Shown: in pieces, positions 26,418 through 35,240 of the stretch
Layout: the number at the start of each line of letters is the position of its first letter
Numbering within the stretch: the stretch's first letter is position 1
Origin: Halomonas sp. ML-15
GTDB taxonomy: Bacteria > Pseudomonadota > Gammaproteobacteria > Pseudomonadales > Halomonadaceae
DNA: 64,000 nucleotides
Direction of reading: 5' to 3'
NCBI RefSeq assembly: GCF_014779595.1
Contig: NZ_JACXZT010000019.1
Location: 1,912,462-1,976,461 of the forward strand
Notes under the pieces: generated by a model
Database searches by the model: none
What the model saw: only the letters and a program-made list of their open reading frames with translations
What the model was told of the DNA's origin: nothing
Translations under genes and position numbers: made by a program

Positions 26418-27316
26418 CAGTCGTCGCTCCCGGGGGGCAGCAGCAGCAGATCGACATGACCAACCCAGACCCCGCAGCGCCCGTTTGCCAGATCGCGCTG
26501 GCGGGCCAGCTGCCAGGCCTCGATACGCGCCGCCTGAGCAGGGCACTGTTCGACAGCCGCCGCGGCCCAGCCGGCCACCAGCGCCTGCCCCAGGGTCAAT
26601 GCCGCGTCGCTGCCCGGCGCCAGCTGCCACGGGCTAACGGCACGCGCAATCCGATAACCACGCTTCTCGAAGGCACTGACCAGCGCCGCCGGGGCCTCAC
26701 CGCCCAGCGCGGCACCGAGCCCCTTGTCGCGGCGCTGGTGGTCAACGAACTGACCGCGCACCCACTCATCCTCGGCGTCCCGGCGCGCGCCATCGGCATC
26801 GATAAACTGCCAGTGGCCATCGACGCTGAGGGTGAACAGCGCCGCCAATTGGCGAGCCGCGCAGGCCTCGGCCAGCGTCTCGATCCAGGCTGCCGAACAG
26901 AGATCCAACAGCGCCGAGGCGCACACCAGCTCGGCGCCATCGAGCAGACCAGGCAGTGCCTTGGCGTCGGCCAGATCGACCTGGCGACGCTCACTATCAA
27001 GCGACTTGCCCGCGGCGTCTTGGCAGCCTGCCAGCCGCTGGCGAGCGCTCTCCAGTAGCGCCGGATCGTGATCGACCAGCCGCCAGCGCTGGGGGCCGGG
27101 CAAGCGCGATGCCAGATAGGCGGGATTACTGGCACGCCCGCAGCCCAGATCGACCAGGGTCAGCGGCGCGCTGTTCGAGGCCCGGATACGGGTCAGCCAG
27201 GCGCCCGCTTCGGCGGTAAGCTCGGCGCAGCGCGCGGCGTGGTCGGCAGACTCGCGAAGCGCCAACCAGTCGCTGGCAAAGCGGCTGCCAACAGCACTGT
27301 TATCAGGGGCATTCAT
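26417..27316 (-). CDS. class I SAM-dependent methyltransferase of the pteridine-like cluster
   Basis: A 299-residue protein with a Rossmann methyltransferase domain: LTLVDLGCGRASNPAYLA around residues 53-70 is the SAM loop, and WRLVDHDPALL supplies the acidic residue that follows. Downstream sequence, including ELVCASALLDLCSAAW, fits family topology. The acceptor is unknown. It overlaps the glycosyltransferase gene (ATGA) and the flippase-like gene (TGATG), so it sits in the middle of a tightly coupled five-gene operon. Confidence 0.8.
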   Translation of the reverse strand: MNAPDNSAVGSRFASDWLALRESADHAARCAELTAEAGAWLTRIRASNSAPLTLVDLGCGRASNPAYLASRLPGPQRWRLVDHDPALLESARQRLAGCQDAAGKSLDSERRQVDLADAKALPGLLDGAELVCASALLDLCSAAWIETLAEACAARQLAALFTLSVDGHWQFIDADGARRDAEDEWVRGQFVDHQRRDKGLGAALGGEAPAALVSAFEKRGYRIARAVSPWQLAPGSDAALTLGQALVAGWAAAAVEQCPAQAARIEAWQLARQRDLANGRCGVWVGHVDLLLLPPGSDD

Positions 27317-28380
27317 AGATGCGGCGCTCCGAGGGCAGCGGCGAAGGCATCGCCGGCCGCCTGCCAGTCGCTCTGCCGTTCGCGGGCTGCGATGGCACCG
27401 CGGCGCAGTTCCCGCCGCAGACGGGCATCATTCAGCCAGCTGCGCAGCGCCCCGCGCAGGGCAGACGCATCGCCAGGCGCTACCGCCAGGCCAGCCCCCT
27501 CCGGCAAGGTGAAACGCAGCGCACCGCCGGTGGTGGTAATCACCGGCAGGCCGCGGGCTAGCGCTTCGGTGACCACCATCCCGTAGCCTTCATAGTGGGA
27601 GGGCAGCACGAACAGGTCGGCGCTGCGGTAGGCAGCGTCCAACGCCTCGGAGTCGCGTTCGCCGAGCAACCGCAGCTGCTCCGTCAGGCCATGCTCGGCG
27701 ATGCTGGCGGCCACGCGTGCGGCGTGGTCCGGGTCGCGGTCTAGTCCGCCGATGCAGTCACAGGTCCAGCGAGTCGCATCCAGCCCGGCCAGCGCCTCGA
27801 CCAGCAGGTCGTGGCCCTTGCGCGGGGTCAGCGTGGCCACGCACAGCAGCCTCTGGGGGCGTTGGCTATCTTCCAGATCGAGGGCGCTGGGCGCCAGCGA
27901 CGCCGGCTCGACGCCAGGTTCCACCACCTGAGCCGTGGCAATCCCCATGTCGCGCAGCCGCCGGGCGGTAAAGGCGCTGGTGCTGATCACCCTCGCCACC
28001 GCGGCCAGGGCGCGCGCCTCGCTGTCCAGAAACCGCACTTGGCTGGCCTCATCCAGGCCAGTCTCGTCGGCCAGCGGGTGATGCACCAGGGCGGTGAGAT
28101 CGAGACGCTCGGCGTGGGCCTGGACGACCTCGGGCAGGCCGCCCATGGCCAGGCCGTCGATCACCACACGGCTATCGTCGGGCTGGGCGGCCAGCGCCGT
28201 CTCCAGGGCGTCTCGAGCCTGGGCATCGGGGTCAGGAAAGCGCCCCGCCAGTCCCACCACCGATACCTGCCAACCGCGCGCCTCCAGGGCGGCCACGATG
28301 CGGGCATCGTAGACATAACCCCCGGTCAGCTGACCGGGATCGCCGGCGACGATCAGGCAAAGGGTGTGCGGCGCCGCCAT
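27313..28380 (-). CDS. glycosyltransferase family 4 (GT-B) protein
   Basis: A 355-residue GT-B glycosyltransferase. The N-terminal domain starts with a glycine-rich loop DPGQLTGGYVYDARI; the C-terminal donor domain includes LLCVATLTPRKGHDLLVEAL near residue 180 and the GT4 signature region FVLPSHYEGYGMVVTEALARGLPVI near residue 255 with the EX7E-type glutamates. It would transfer a sugar from a nucleotide donor to the cluster's product. Overlaps with both neighbours (TAATG and ATGA) mark one operon. Confidence 0.87.
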   Translation of the reverse strand: MAAPHTLCLIVAGDPGQLTGGYVYDARIVAALEARGWQVSVVGLAGRFPDPDAQARDALETALAAQPDDSRVVIDGLAMGGLPEVVQAHAERLDLTALVHHPLADETGLDEASQVRFLDSEARALAAVARVISTSAFTARRLRDMGIATAQVVEPGVEPASLAPSALDLEDSQRPQRLLCVATLTPRKGHDLLVEALAGLDATRWTCDCIGGLDRDPDHAARVAASIAEHGLTEQLRLLGERDSEALDAAYRSADLFVLPSHYEGYGMVVTEALARGLPVITTTGGALRFTLPEGAGLAVAPGDASALRGALRSWLNDARLRRELRRGAIAARERQSDWQAAGDAFAAALGAPHL

Positions 28381-28778
28381 TACAGCTGCCCCTCGTAGCT
28401 AGCCCAGGCGATATGCGATTCGTGGAGGGTTACCGTCAGCGCCTCCAATCCACGCCCGCTGTCGCCCAGGCGCCCTTCGGCAATCGCCGCCGCGAGGCGT
28501 TCGAAAATCACCCGCGCCATGAACTCGGTGGTGGTATTGCGTCCCTGAAACTCCTCCAGGTCGTCGAGATTATGGAAATTGAATTCTGCCAGCAGGGTCG
28601 ACAGCGTCTCGCTGGCCAGGCCGATATCGACGATCAGGTCGTCGTCATCCAGCTCGCAGCGCTGGAAAGTGACGTCGACCACATAGGTGGCGCCGTGGGT
28701 ACGCTGGGCGGGGCCGAAGATATCGCCACGAAAGCTATGGGCGATCATGAAGTGGTCACGGACGGTCAGGCGATACAT
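28380..28778 (-). CDS. divergent 6-pyruvoyl-tetrahydropterin synthase / QueD homologue
   Basis: A 132-residue PTPS-fold protein: N-terminal FMIAHSFRGDIFG, then RTHGATYVVDVTFQ, FNFHNLDDL and the pterin-anchor region GRNTTTEFMA. In PTPS/QueD the zinc is held by one early His and by both His of an HGH motif; here HGH reads HGA (residues about 38-40), so the third ligand is missing, and the usual catalytic Cys before it is also absent. The pterin-binding Glu is retained. It may bind or transform a pteridine by different chemistry. GAGGAGCC precedes the ATG. Confidence 0.82.
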   Translation of the reverse strand: MYRLTVRDHFMIAHSFRGDIFGPAQRTHGATYVVDVTFQRCELDDDDLIVDIGLASETLSTLLAEFNFHNLDDLEEFQGRNTTTEFMARVIFERLAAAIAEGRLGDSGRGLEALTVTLHESHIAWASYEGQL

Positions 28779-28807
28779 GCTTGGCTCCTCGATCGGGGCA
28801 AATCAGT

Positions 28808-29791
28808 TCAGGTCGGTGCATAGCGAATTCGGTGGCAGAGCACCCTGCCGCCGCCCTGCACCAGGCGCGGCATCTCGTCAGGCAGCGACGCAAACGGCGT
28901 CTCACCGCTGATCAGGGCGTCCAGGCGCGGCTCGGCCAGCAGACGCAACGCGAGCTCCAGGCGACGCCGAAAGTCCCAGCGCGGCTGACGCTGCGGCGCA
29001 ATGCCACCCACCTGGCTGGAGCGCAGGGTTAGTCGCTGGGAGTGGAAGGCACCTCCCAACGACAGCGCCACCGGCTGCTCGCCGTACCAGCTCATCTCGA
29101 CCAGCGTGGCCTCCCGTGCGGCCACACGCAGTGCCGTCTCCAGCCCCGCAGGGTGACCACTGACATGGATCACCAGGTCGTTGTCGAGGGGTGCCTCCTC
29201 GGGGAGGGCAAAGTTCACGCCTAACGACTGGGCCAGGCTGGCACGACCAGGTTCGATGTCCACCAGGCATACCTGGGTGCCGGGAATGCCGTCGCAAAGC
29301 CAGGCCACTAGCGCGCCCACCACCCCGGCGCCGATCACGCAGATCCGGTCGCCGAGCCCGGGGGCGGCGTCCCACACGCCGTTGATGGCGGTTTCGAGAT
29401 TGGCCGCCAGCACGGCACGCTCGGCGGGCACGTCATCGGGCAGCAGATGCACGGCGCTGGCCGGTACCACATAGCGCTGCTGATGGGGGTAGAGGCAAAA
29501 CACCCTACGTTCACGCAGCTCCTCTGGCCCCTCGACCACCCGCCCGACGCTGGCGTAGCCATATTTCAGCGGGCCGGGGAAATCGCCCTCCTGAAACGGC
29601 GCCCGCATGCGCTGATACTCACTGGGCGGCACTCGGCCGGTGAACACCAGCGCTTCGGTGCCCCTGCTGACGCCGCTGTAAAGCGCTTCGACCAGCACAT
29701 CCTGCGGGCCTGGTGCCTCCAGGGGCTGACTGCGCAGTACCCCGTGCCCGGGGGCCAACGTCCAAAAGGCCATGCTGGTCGTATAAGGCAT
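28808..29791 (-). CDS. zinc-type alcohol dehydrogenase-like (MDR) oxidoreductase
   Basis: A 327-residue medium-chain dehydrogenase. LVEALYSGVSRGTEALVFTGRVP near residue 35 is the GroES-like substrate domain and ICVIGAGVVGALVAWL near residue 148 the NAD(P)-binding loop, followed by DIEPGRASLAQSLG. The usual catalytic zinc Cys is replaced by Ser (SGVSRGTE), as in some reductases of secondary metabolism, so it may work without catalytic zinc. It is the first gene of the five-gene operon. ATG at 29791 was preferred to an upstream TTG for which the ribosome site is weak. Confidence 0.82.
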   Translation of the reverse strand: MPYTTSMAFWTLAPGHGVLRSQPLEAPGPQDVLVEALYSGVSRGTEALVFTGRVPPSEYQRMRAPFQEGDFPGPLKYGYASVGRVVEGPEELRERRVFCLYPHQQRYVVPASAVHLLPDDVPAERAVLAANLETAINGVWDAAPGLGDRICVIGAGVVGALVAWLCDGIPGTQVCLVDIEPGRASLAQSLGVNFALPEEAPLDNDLVIHVSGHPAGLETALRVAAREATLVEMSWYGEQPVALSLGGAFHSQRLTLRSSQVGGIAPQRQPRWDFRRRLELALRLLAEPRLDALISGETPFASLPDEMPRLVQGGGRVLCHRIRYAPT

Positions 29792-29856
29792 ATCGCGGTC
29801 CCGGTGGTGAGTCGCTGTACTCAAGACGCCTTTTAGGCATTAAGGTTTCAATATCT

Positions 29857-29871
29857 GTACAATATATGTAC
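29857..29871. promoter_or_regulatory. inverted repeat in the divergent promoter of the pteridine-like cluster
   Basis: GTACA-ATATA-TGTAC lies in the 192-base gap between the dehydrogenase operon (leftward) and the CDP-alcohol phosphatidyltransferase gene (rightward), in an AT-rich stretch. It is a candidate operator for joint control. TGTACA-like pairs are used by several MerR-type regulators, but no regulator gene is nearby. The rest of the gap shows no other clear structure. Confidence 0.4.
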
Positions 29872-29983
29872 CAGAAGGAAAATTTGCATCATTTTTCGCC
29901 ACTGACGCTGCACTGAGCTAGCCTAATAGCCATGGCTATTCCACAACACAGCTCCCCTTAGCTATAGCGCATAAGAGACCAGC

Positions 29984-30712
29984 ATGAGCCGGATACTCTC
30001 TCCCTCCGCCACCGTTCAGCGCCCCTTTGCCGACCTGGCAGCCGGGCTGGCCGTGGTGCTGGTGTTAGCGCAGCTCGCCCAGCATGCGCTGACCGCACCG
30101 GGGTGGCTGGCACTTACCAGCGGCCTGAGCTATCTCATCATCGCGGGGCTGGTGGCAGCTGCCTGGACCGGGGAGCTGCGCCGGTTTGGCTGGGCTAACC
30201 GTGTAACGCTGCTGCGCGGCACTTTGATCGCGCTGCTCGCTGGTAGTCTGTGGTGGCCGGCCCTGTGGCAGCAGCACGCCGTTGCGCTCGCCGCTATCGC
30301 TGGCGCCGCACTGCTGCTCGACGGTATCGATGGCTGGGTGGCCCGACGCACCGGATCCAGCAGCGCCTTTGGTGCACGCTTCGATATGGAACTGGACGCC
30401 AGCTTTATTCTGCTGCTATGCCTGGCGCTGGTGGTGCTCGGCAAGGTCGGCAGCTGGGTGCTGCTGATCGGCGCGATGCGCTACGTCTTCGTGGTCAGCG
30501 GGCATCTGTGGCCCTGGCTGCGGGCGCCGCTGCCGGAGAGTCTGCGCCGCAAGGCGGTGTGTGTCGTCCAGGTGGTCGCCCTGATGATCGCCCTGCTGCC
30601 CGCGGTGTCAGCCGCCCAGGCCAGCCTGCTGACGGCACTGGCGCTGCTGCTGTTAAGCCTCTCCTTTGCCCTCGATGTTCACTGGCTGGCTGGCAAGCCA
30701 GCCGCAAAATAG
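29984..30712 (+). CDS. CDP-alcohol phosphatidyltransferase family protein
   Basis: A 242-residue integral membrane protein with about six hydrophobic segments. The CDP-OH-P active-site motif is complete: DGIDGWVARRTGSSSAFGAR followed by FDMELD, giving the D-G-x2-A-R-x8-G-x3-D-x3-D pattern near residues 111-134. The family joins CDP-activated alcohols (usually CDP-diacylglycerol) to a hydroxyl acceptor. It is divergent from the dehydrogenase-PTPS-GT-methyltransferase-flippase operon, suggesting it may attach a lipid to that pathway's product. The acceptor is not predictable. Confidence 0.85.
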   Translation: MSRILSPSATVQRPFADLAAGLAVVLVLAQLAQHALTAPGWLALTSGLSYLIIAGLVAAAWTGELRRFGWANRVTLLRGTLIALLAGSLWWPALWQQHAVALAAIAGAALLLDGIDGWVARRTGSSSAFGARFDMELDASFILLLCLALVVLGKVGSWVLLIGAMRYVFVVSGHLWPWLRAPLPESLRRKAVCVVQVVALMIALLPAVSAAQASLLTALALLLLSLSFALDVHWLAGKPAAK

Positions 30713-30754
30713 TCGATTAGAGTTAAGCCCGGCAGGCTGCTACACTCCTGGCAT

Positions 30755-30876
30755 CGCTTGACGGGGTGCCGGTGGAACCGGCTGAGATCGCCATATGACA
30801 CGCACGGCAGTGCAACAGTCATCACGGCGGGGCCCGTAGAACCTGATCCGGCTCGTACCGGCGTAGGGATCAAGCG
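30755..30876 (+). promoter_or_regulatory. TPP riboswitch upstream of tenA
   Basis: The THI-box core is clear: ACGGGGTGCC, GGCTGAGA, then GAACCTGATCCGG and CCGGCGTAGGGA, closed by the outer pair CGCTTG (30755-30760) and CAAGCG (30871-30876). It lies 92 bases before tenA on the same strand. A variable P3 arm of about 40 bases separates the two halves. Thiamine diphosphate binding should lower tenA expression. Confidence 0.93.
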
Positions 30877-30968
30877 GTGGCCCTGACGCGGCATCTGCCC
30901 GCCACCTGACCCGGCCACCTCTTTCTTCCTCCCGCCCGCTCCGGATCCGATCTGATACCGGAGGAAAG

Positions 30969-31637
30969 ATGGGCTATCGCTTTACCGACCTCACCGCCGC
31001 TTGCCAGGACGATTGGCGCGCCTATATCGAGCACGACTTCGTTCGTCAGTTGGGCCAGGGCCGCCTCGCCGATGAGGCCTTCCGCCACTACCTCAAGCAG
31101 GACTACCTGTTTCTGATCCACTTTGCGCGTGCCTATGCGCTGGCCGCCTACAAGAGCCCGACCCTGGCCGATCTGCGCCAGGCGTATGAAGGCTTGAAGG
31201 CGATCGTCGACGTCGAGCTCGAGCTGCACGTCGGCTACTGCCGGGAGTGGGGCATCAGTGAGCAGCAGCTGGCCGAGCTCCCCGAAGCCCGCGCCACCCT
31301 CGCCTATACCCGCTACGTGCTGGATACCGGCAACCGCGGCGACCTGCTCGACCTGCATGTGGCGCTCGCCCCCTGCCTGATCGGCTATGGCGAGATCGCC
31401 AACTGGCTCAATGCCCAGCCCGATACCCTGCGCGGCGATGCCAACCCCTATGACGCCTGGATCGCCATGTACGAGGGCGAAGAGTTCCAGGCCGCCATGC
31501 GTGCCGAACTCGAATGGCTCGATGCGCGCCTGGCCGACGTCACCCCGGCGCGCTTCGAGGAGCTGACGCGGATCTTCCGCGACGCGACGCGGCTCGAGAT
31601 CGACTTCTGGCAGATGGGGCTGGATGGTGCGGACTAA
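30969..31637 (+). CDS. tenA: TenA family aminopyrimidine aminohydrolase / thiaminase II
   Basis: The 222-residue all-helical TenA protein contains FRHYLKQDYLFLIHFARAYA near residue 37 and the catalytic Cys region ALAPCLIGYGEI near residue 137. TenA hydrolyses aminopyrimidine breakdown products of thiamine for salvage. GGAGGAAAG precedes the ATG. It has its own TPP riboswitch and is separated from thiC by 411 bases holding a repeat and the second riboswitch, so both pyrimidine salvage and synthesis respond to thiamine diphosphate. Confidence 0.92.
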   Translation: MGYRFTDLTAACQDDWRAYIEHDFVRQLGQGRLADEAFRHYLKQDYLFLIHFARAYALAAYKSPTLADLRQAYEGLKAIVDVELELHVGYCREWGISEQQLAELPEARATLAYTRYVLDTGNRGDLLDLHVALAPCLIGYGEIANWLNAQPDTLRGDANPYDAWIAMYEGEEFQAAMRAELEWLDARLADVTPARFEELTRIFRDATRLEIDFWQMGLDGAD

Positions 31638-31665
31638 GGCAGTGGCCACGCTATCGCCGAGCTAT

Positions 31666-31762
31666 GCCGGGGACAAGCCTGCGCGAGGGCGCTGTAAACC
31701 CTTCCCTGGGCGCTACTTTTGCCATCCATGGCAAAAAACCCTCGCTCCGCCTTGTCCCCGGC
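31666..31762. repeat. dispersed intergenic repeat, copy C (short form with terminal inverted repeats)
   Basis: A 97-base unit bounded by perfect 12-base inverted repeats GCCGGGGACAAG (31666-31677) and CTTGTCCCCGGC (31751-31762). It shares GGCGCTGTAAACCCTTCC and CTGGGCGCTAC with copies A and B, and has an inner palindrome TTTTGCCATCCATGGCAAAA. It could fold into a long stem-loop. It sits between tenA and the thiC riboswitch; the remaining bases of that 411-base gap (to 31861) show no gene. Confidence 0.85.
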
Positions 31763-31861
31763 GCTCGGCTCACCTCGTGCCAGCCTTCGAGCAGTAACCA
31801 CGCGTCGCCTCTGGTCAAGGCGACACGCTTCACCGCGATACTCCGGTATCGCCGACCACCA

Positions 31862-33938
<2,077 letters not shown>

Positions 33939-33955
33939 CGAGCGCCAGACACGAC

Positions 33956-33982
33956 GCAGGGGCCTACTGGCCCCTGCGATTT
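33956..33982 (+). terminator. hairpin after thiC
   Basis: GCAGGGGCC and GGCCCCTGC form a perfect nine-base stem around TACT, followed by GATTT. The short T run is weak, but position 18 bases after the thiC stop and before the convergent csbD gene suits a terminator. Confidence 0.6.
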
Positions 33983-34011
33983 GGCAACGCGAGTGCGAAG
34001 TCTGGCACAGA

Positions 34012-34191
34012 CTACTTCTTGAGCTTGTCCTTGACCTCGCCCTTGCCCTTCTGCAGCTCGCCCTTGGCCTGCTGTGCCTTGCCTTTAAGCTCGGTCTCGG
34101 TACTGCCGGTGGCCTTGCCAGTCGCTTCCTTGACCTTGCCTGCGGCCTTGTTCGCAGACCCCTTGAGTTTGTCCGTCTTTCCATTGGTCAT
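34012..34191 (-). CDS. CsbD-like stress protein
   Basis: A 59-residue, Lys- and Ala-rich, highly charged protein: TDKLKGSANKAAGKVKEATG near the start is the CsbD-family signature, repeated as LKGKAQQAKGELQKGKGEV. Such proteins are general-stress markers of unknown biochemical role and are predicted to be helical and partly disordered. GAGGTGTT precedes the chosen ATG; the longer in-frame extension (38 residues) does not resemble the family. Confidence 0.85.
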   Translation of the reverse strand: MTNGKTDKLKGSANKAAGKVKEATGKATGSTETELKGKAQQAKGELQKGKGEVKDKLKK

Positions 34192-34328
34192 GATCAACAC
34201 CTCGAATCCGTGAGTGCAGTGAAAACGCTGCGTGAACGCCTGAGCCGACGGCTCGGACGAGCAGCGCCACTCACAGCGTAGCCGCTTTATAGCGCTGGGC
34301 GTCAATAACCTGGACTATTTCGACCACG

Positions 34329-35000
34329 TCATGGCGAGCCCCCAAACACTTTGATACTGGCCACGAAGTCGCTAAAGCGCTCGCCCTGAATCAGCACATG
34401 CTCGCGCAGTGCCCGCTCGGCAAGCTCGGCATCTCCCTGCTGAATCGCAGCAACGATCTCGCGATGCTCGCCCAGGGAGTTGCTCATGCGCTGGCGGACC
34501 TGAAGCTGCAGACGACGATAGGGCTTCAAGCGCTGCTTGAGCTGACGCGCCTCCTCAGCCAGAAAAGCGTTGTGACTGGCCGCATAGATACAGGCATGAA
34601 AGGCTTCATTCTCGTAATAATAGTCGTCGGGATCCCCTCCTCGGGCAGCGACTTCACAGCGATCGAGGGCTTCCTGCAAGGCCGTGAGCTCCTGGTCGCT
34701 GATGCGGCGTGCCGCCAAGCGGCCACACATCCCCTCCAGCTCGGCCATCACCTCGAACATTTCGATCAGCTCTTCCAGGCCCACCTTGGCCACGAAGGTG
34801 CCCTTCTTTGGCGACACCGTGACCAAACCGCTGGCCACCAGCTGCTGAATCGCTTCTCTCACCGGTGTTCGCGATACCTTGAATGCCTGCCCCAACGCCT
34901 CGGGATCTAGCCGCTCTCCCGGCGCCCGCCGGCCATTGATGATGTCATCCTCCAGCGCATCCCTGAGTCGCTGCGCGCTGGAACGCTTGGCACCGGTCAT
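34329..35000 (-). CDS. GntR-family (FCD domain) transcriptional regulator, MatR-like
   Basis: A 223-residue regulator: winged helix at the N terminus (LGQAFKVSRTPVREAIQQLV near residues 40-60) and an all-helical FCD ligand domain from about residue 80 with ENEAFHACIYAASHN. The ATG after AGGAGGGGAGAG was chosen over one nine codons upstream. It is divergent from a permease-malonyl-CoA decarboxylase-malonyl-CoA synthetase gene set. In rhizobial mat operons a GntR regulator (MatR) senses malonate, so the same ligand is inferred here. Confidence 0.85.
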   Translation of the reverse strand: MTGAKRSSAQRLRDALEDDIINGRRAPGERLDPEALGQAFKVSRTPVREAIQQLVASGLVTVSPKKGTFVAKVGLEELIEMFEVMAELEGMCGRLAARRISDQELTALQEALDRCEVAARGGDPDDYYYENEAFHACIYAASHNAFLAEEARQLKQRLKPYRRLQLQVRQRMSNSLGEHREIVAAIQQGDAELAERALREHVLIQGERFSDFVASIKVFGGSP

Positions 35001-35053
35001 CTCTCCCCTCCTGTCGCGACCGCTCATAGCAGCCTAGACAAAGCGTCATAAAC

Positions 35054-35088
35054 TTGACAGTAGTACACATCAAATCTATTGATATATA
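35054..35088 (+). promoter_or_regulatory. candidate promoter/operator of the malonate permease gene
   Basis: TTGACA (35054-35059) and TATTGA (35077-35082) at 17-base spacing make a plausible sigma-70 promoter in the 240-base divergent gap. Overlapping AT-rich inverted sequence (GATATATACATC and GATATGATGGATAT nearby) is where an FCD-type regulator could bind. The leader to the ATG is long, about 150 bases, with no other gene. Confidence 0.45.
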
Positions 35089-35240
35089 CATCATTTCGAT
35101 ATGATGGATATTTTAGTAAATGCCATACAAGAATAAAGCGTCCTCCGCTTGAGGTGAATCACGCCAGCCACAGGGAGCAGCCCCGCGCTGCCTGCCATGG
35201 ACGTACAACAACTTCCATTACCCCGACAGCGAGACACCCC

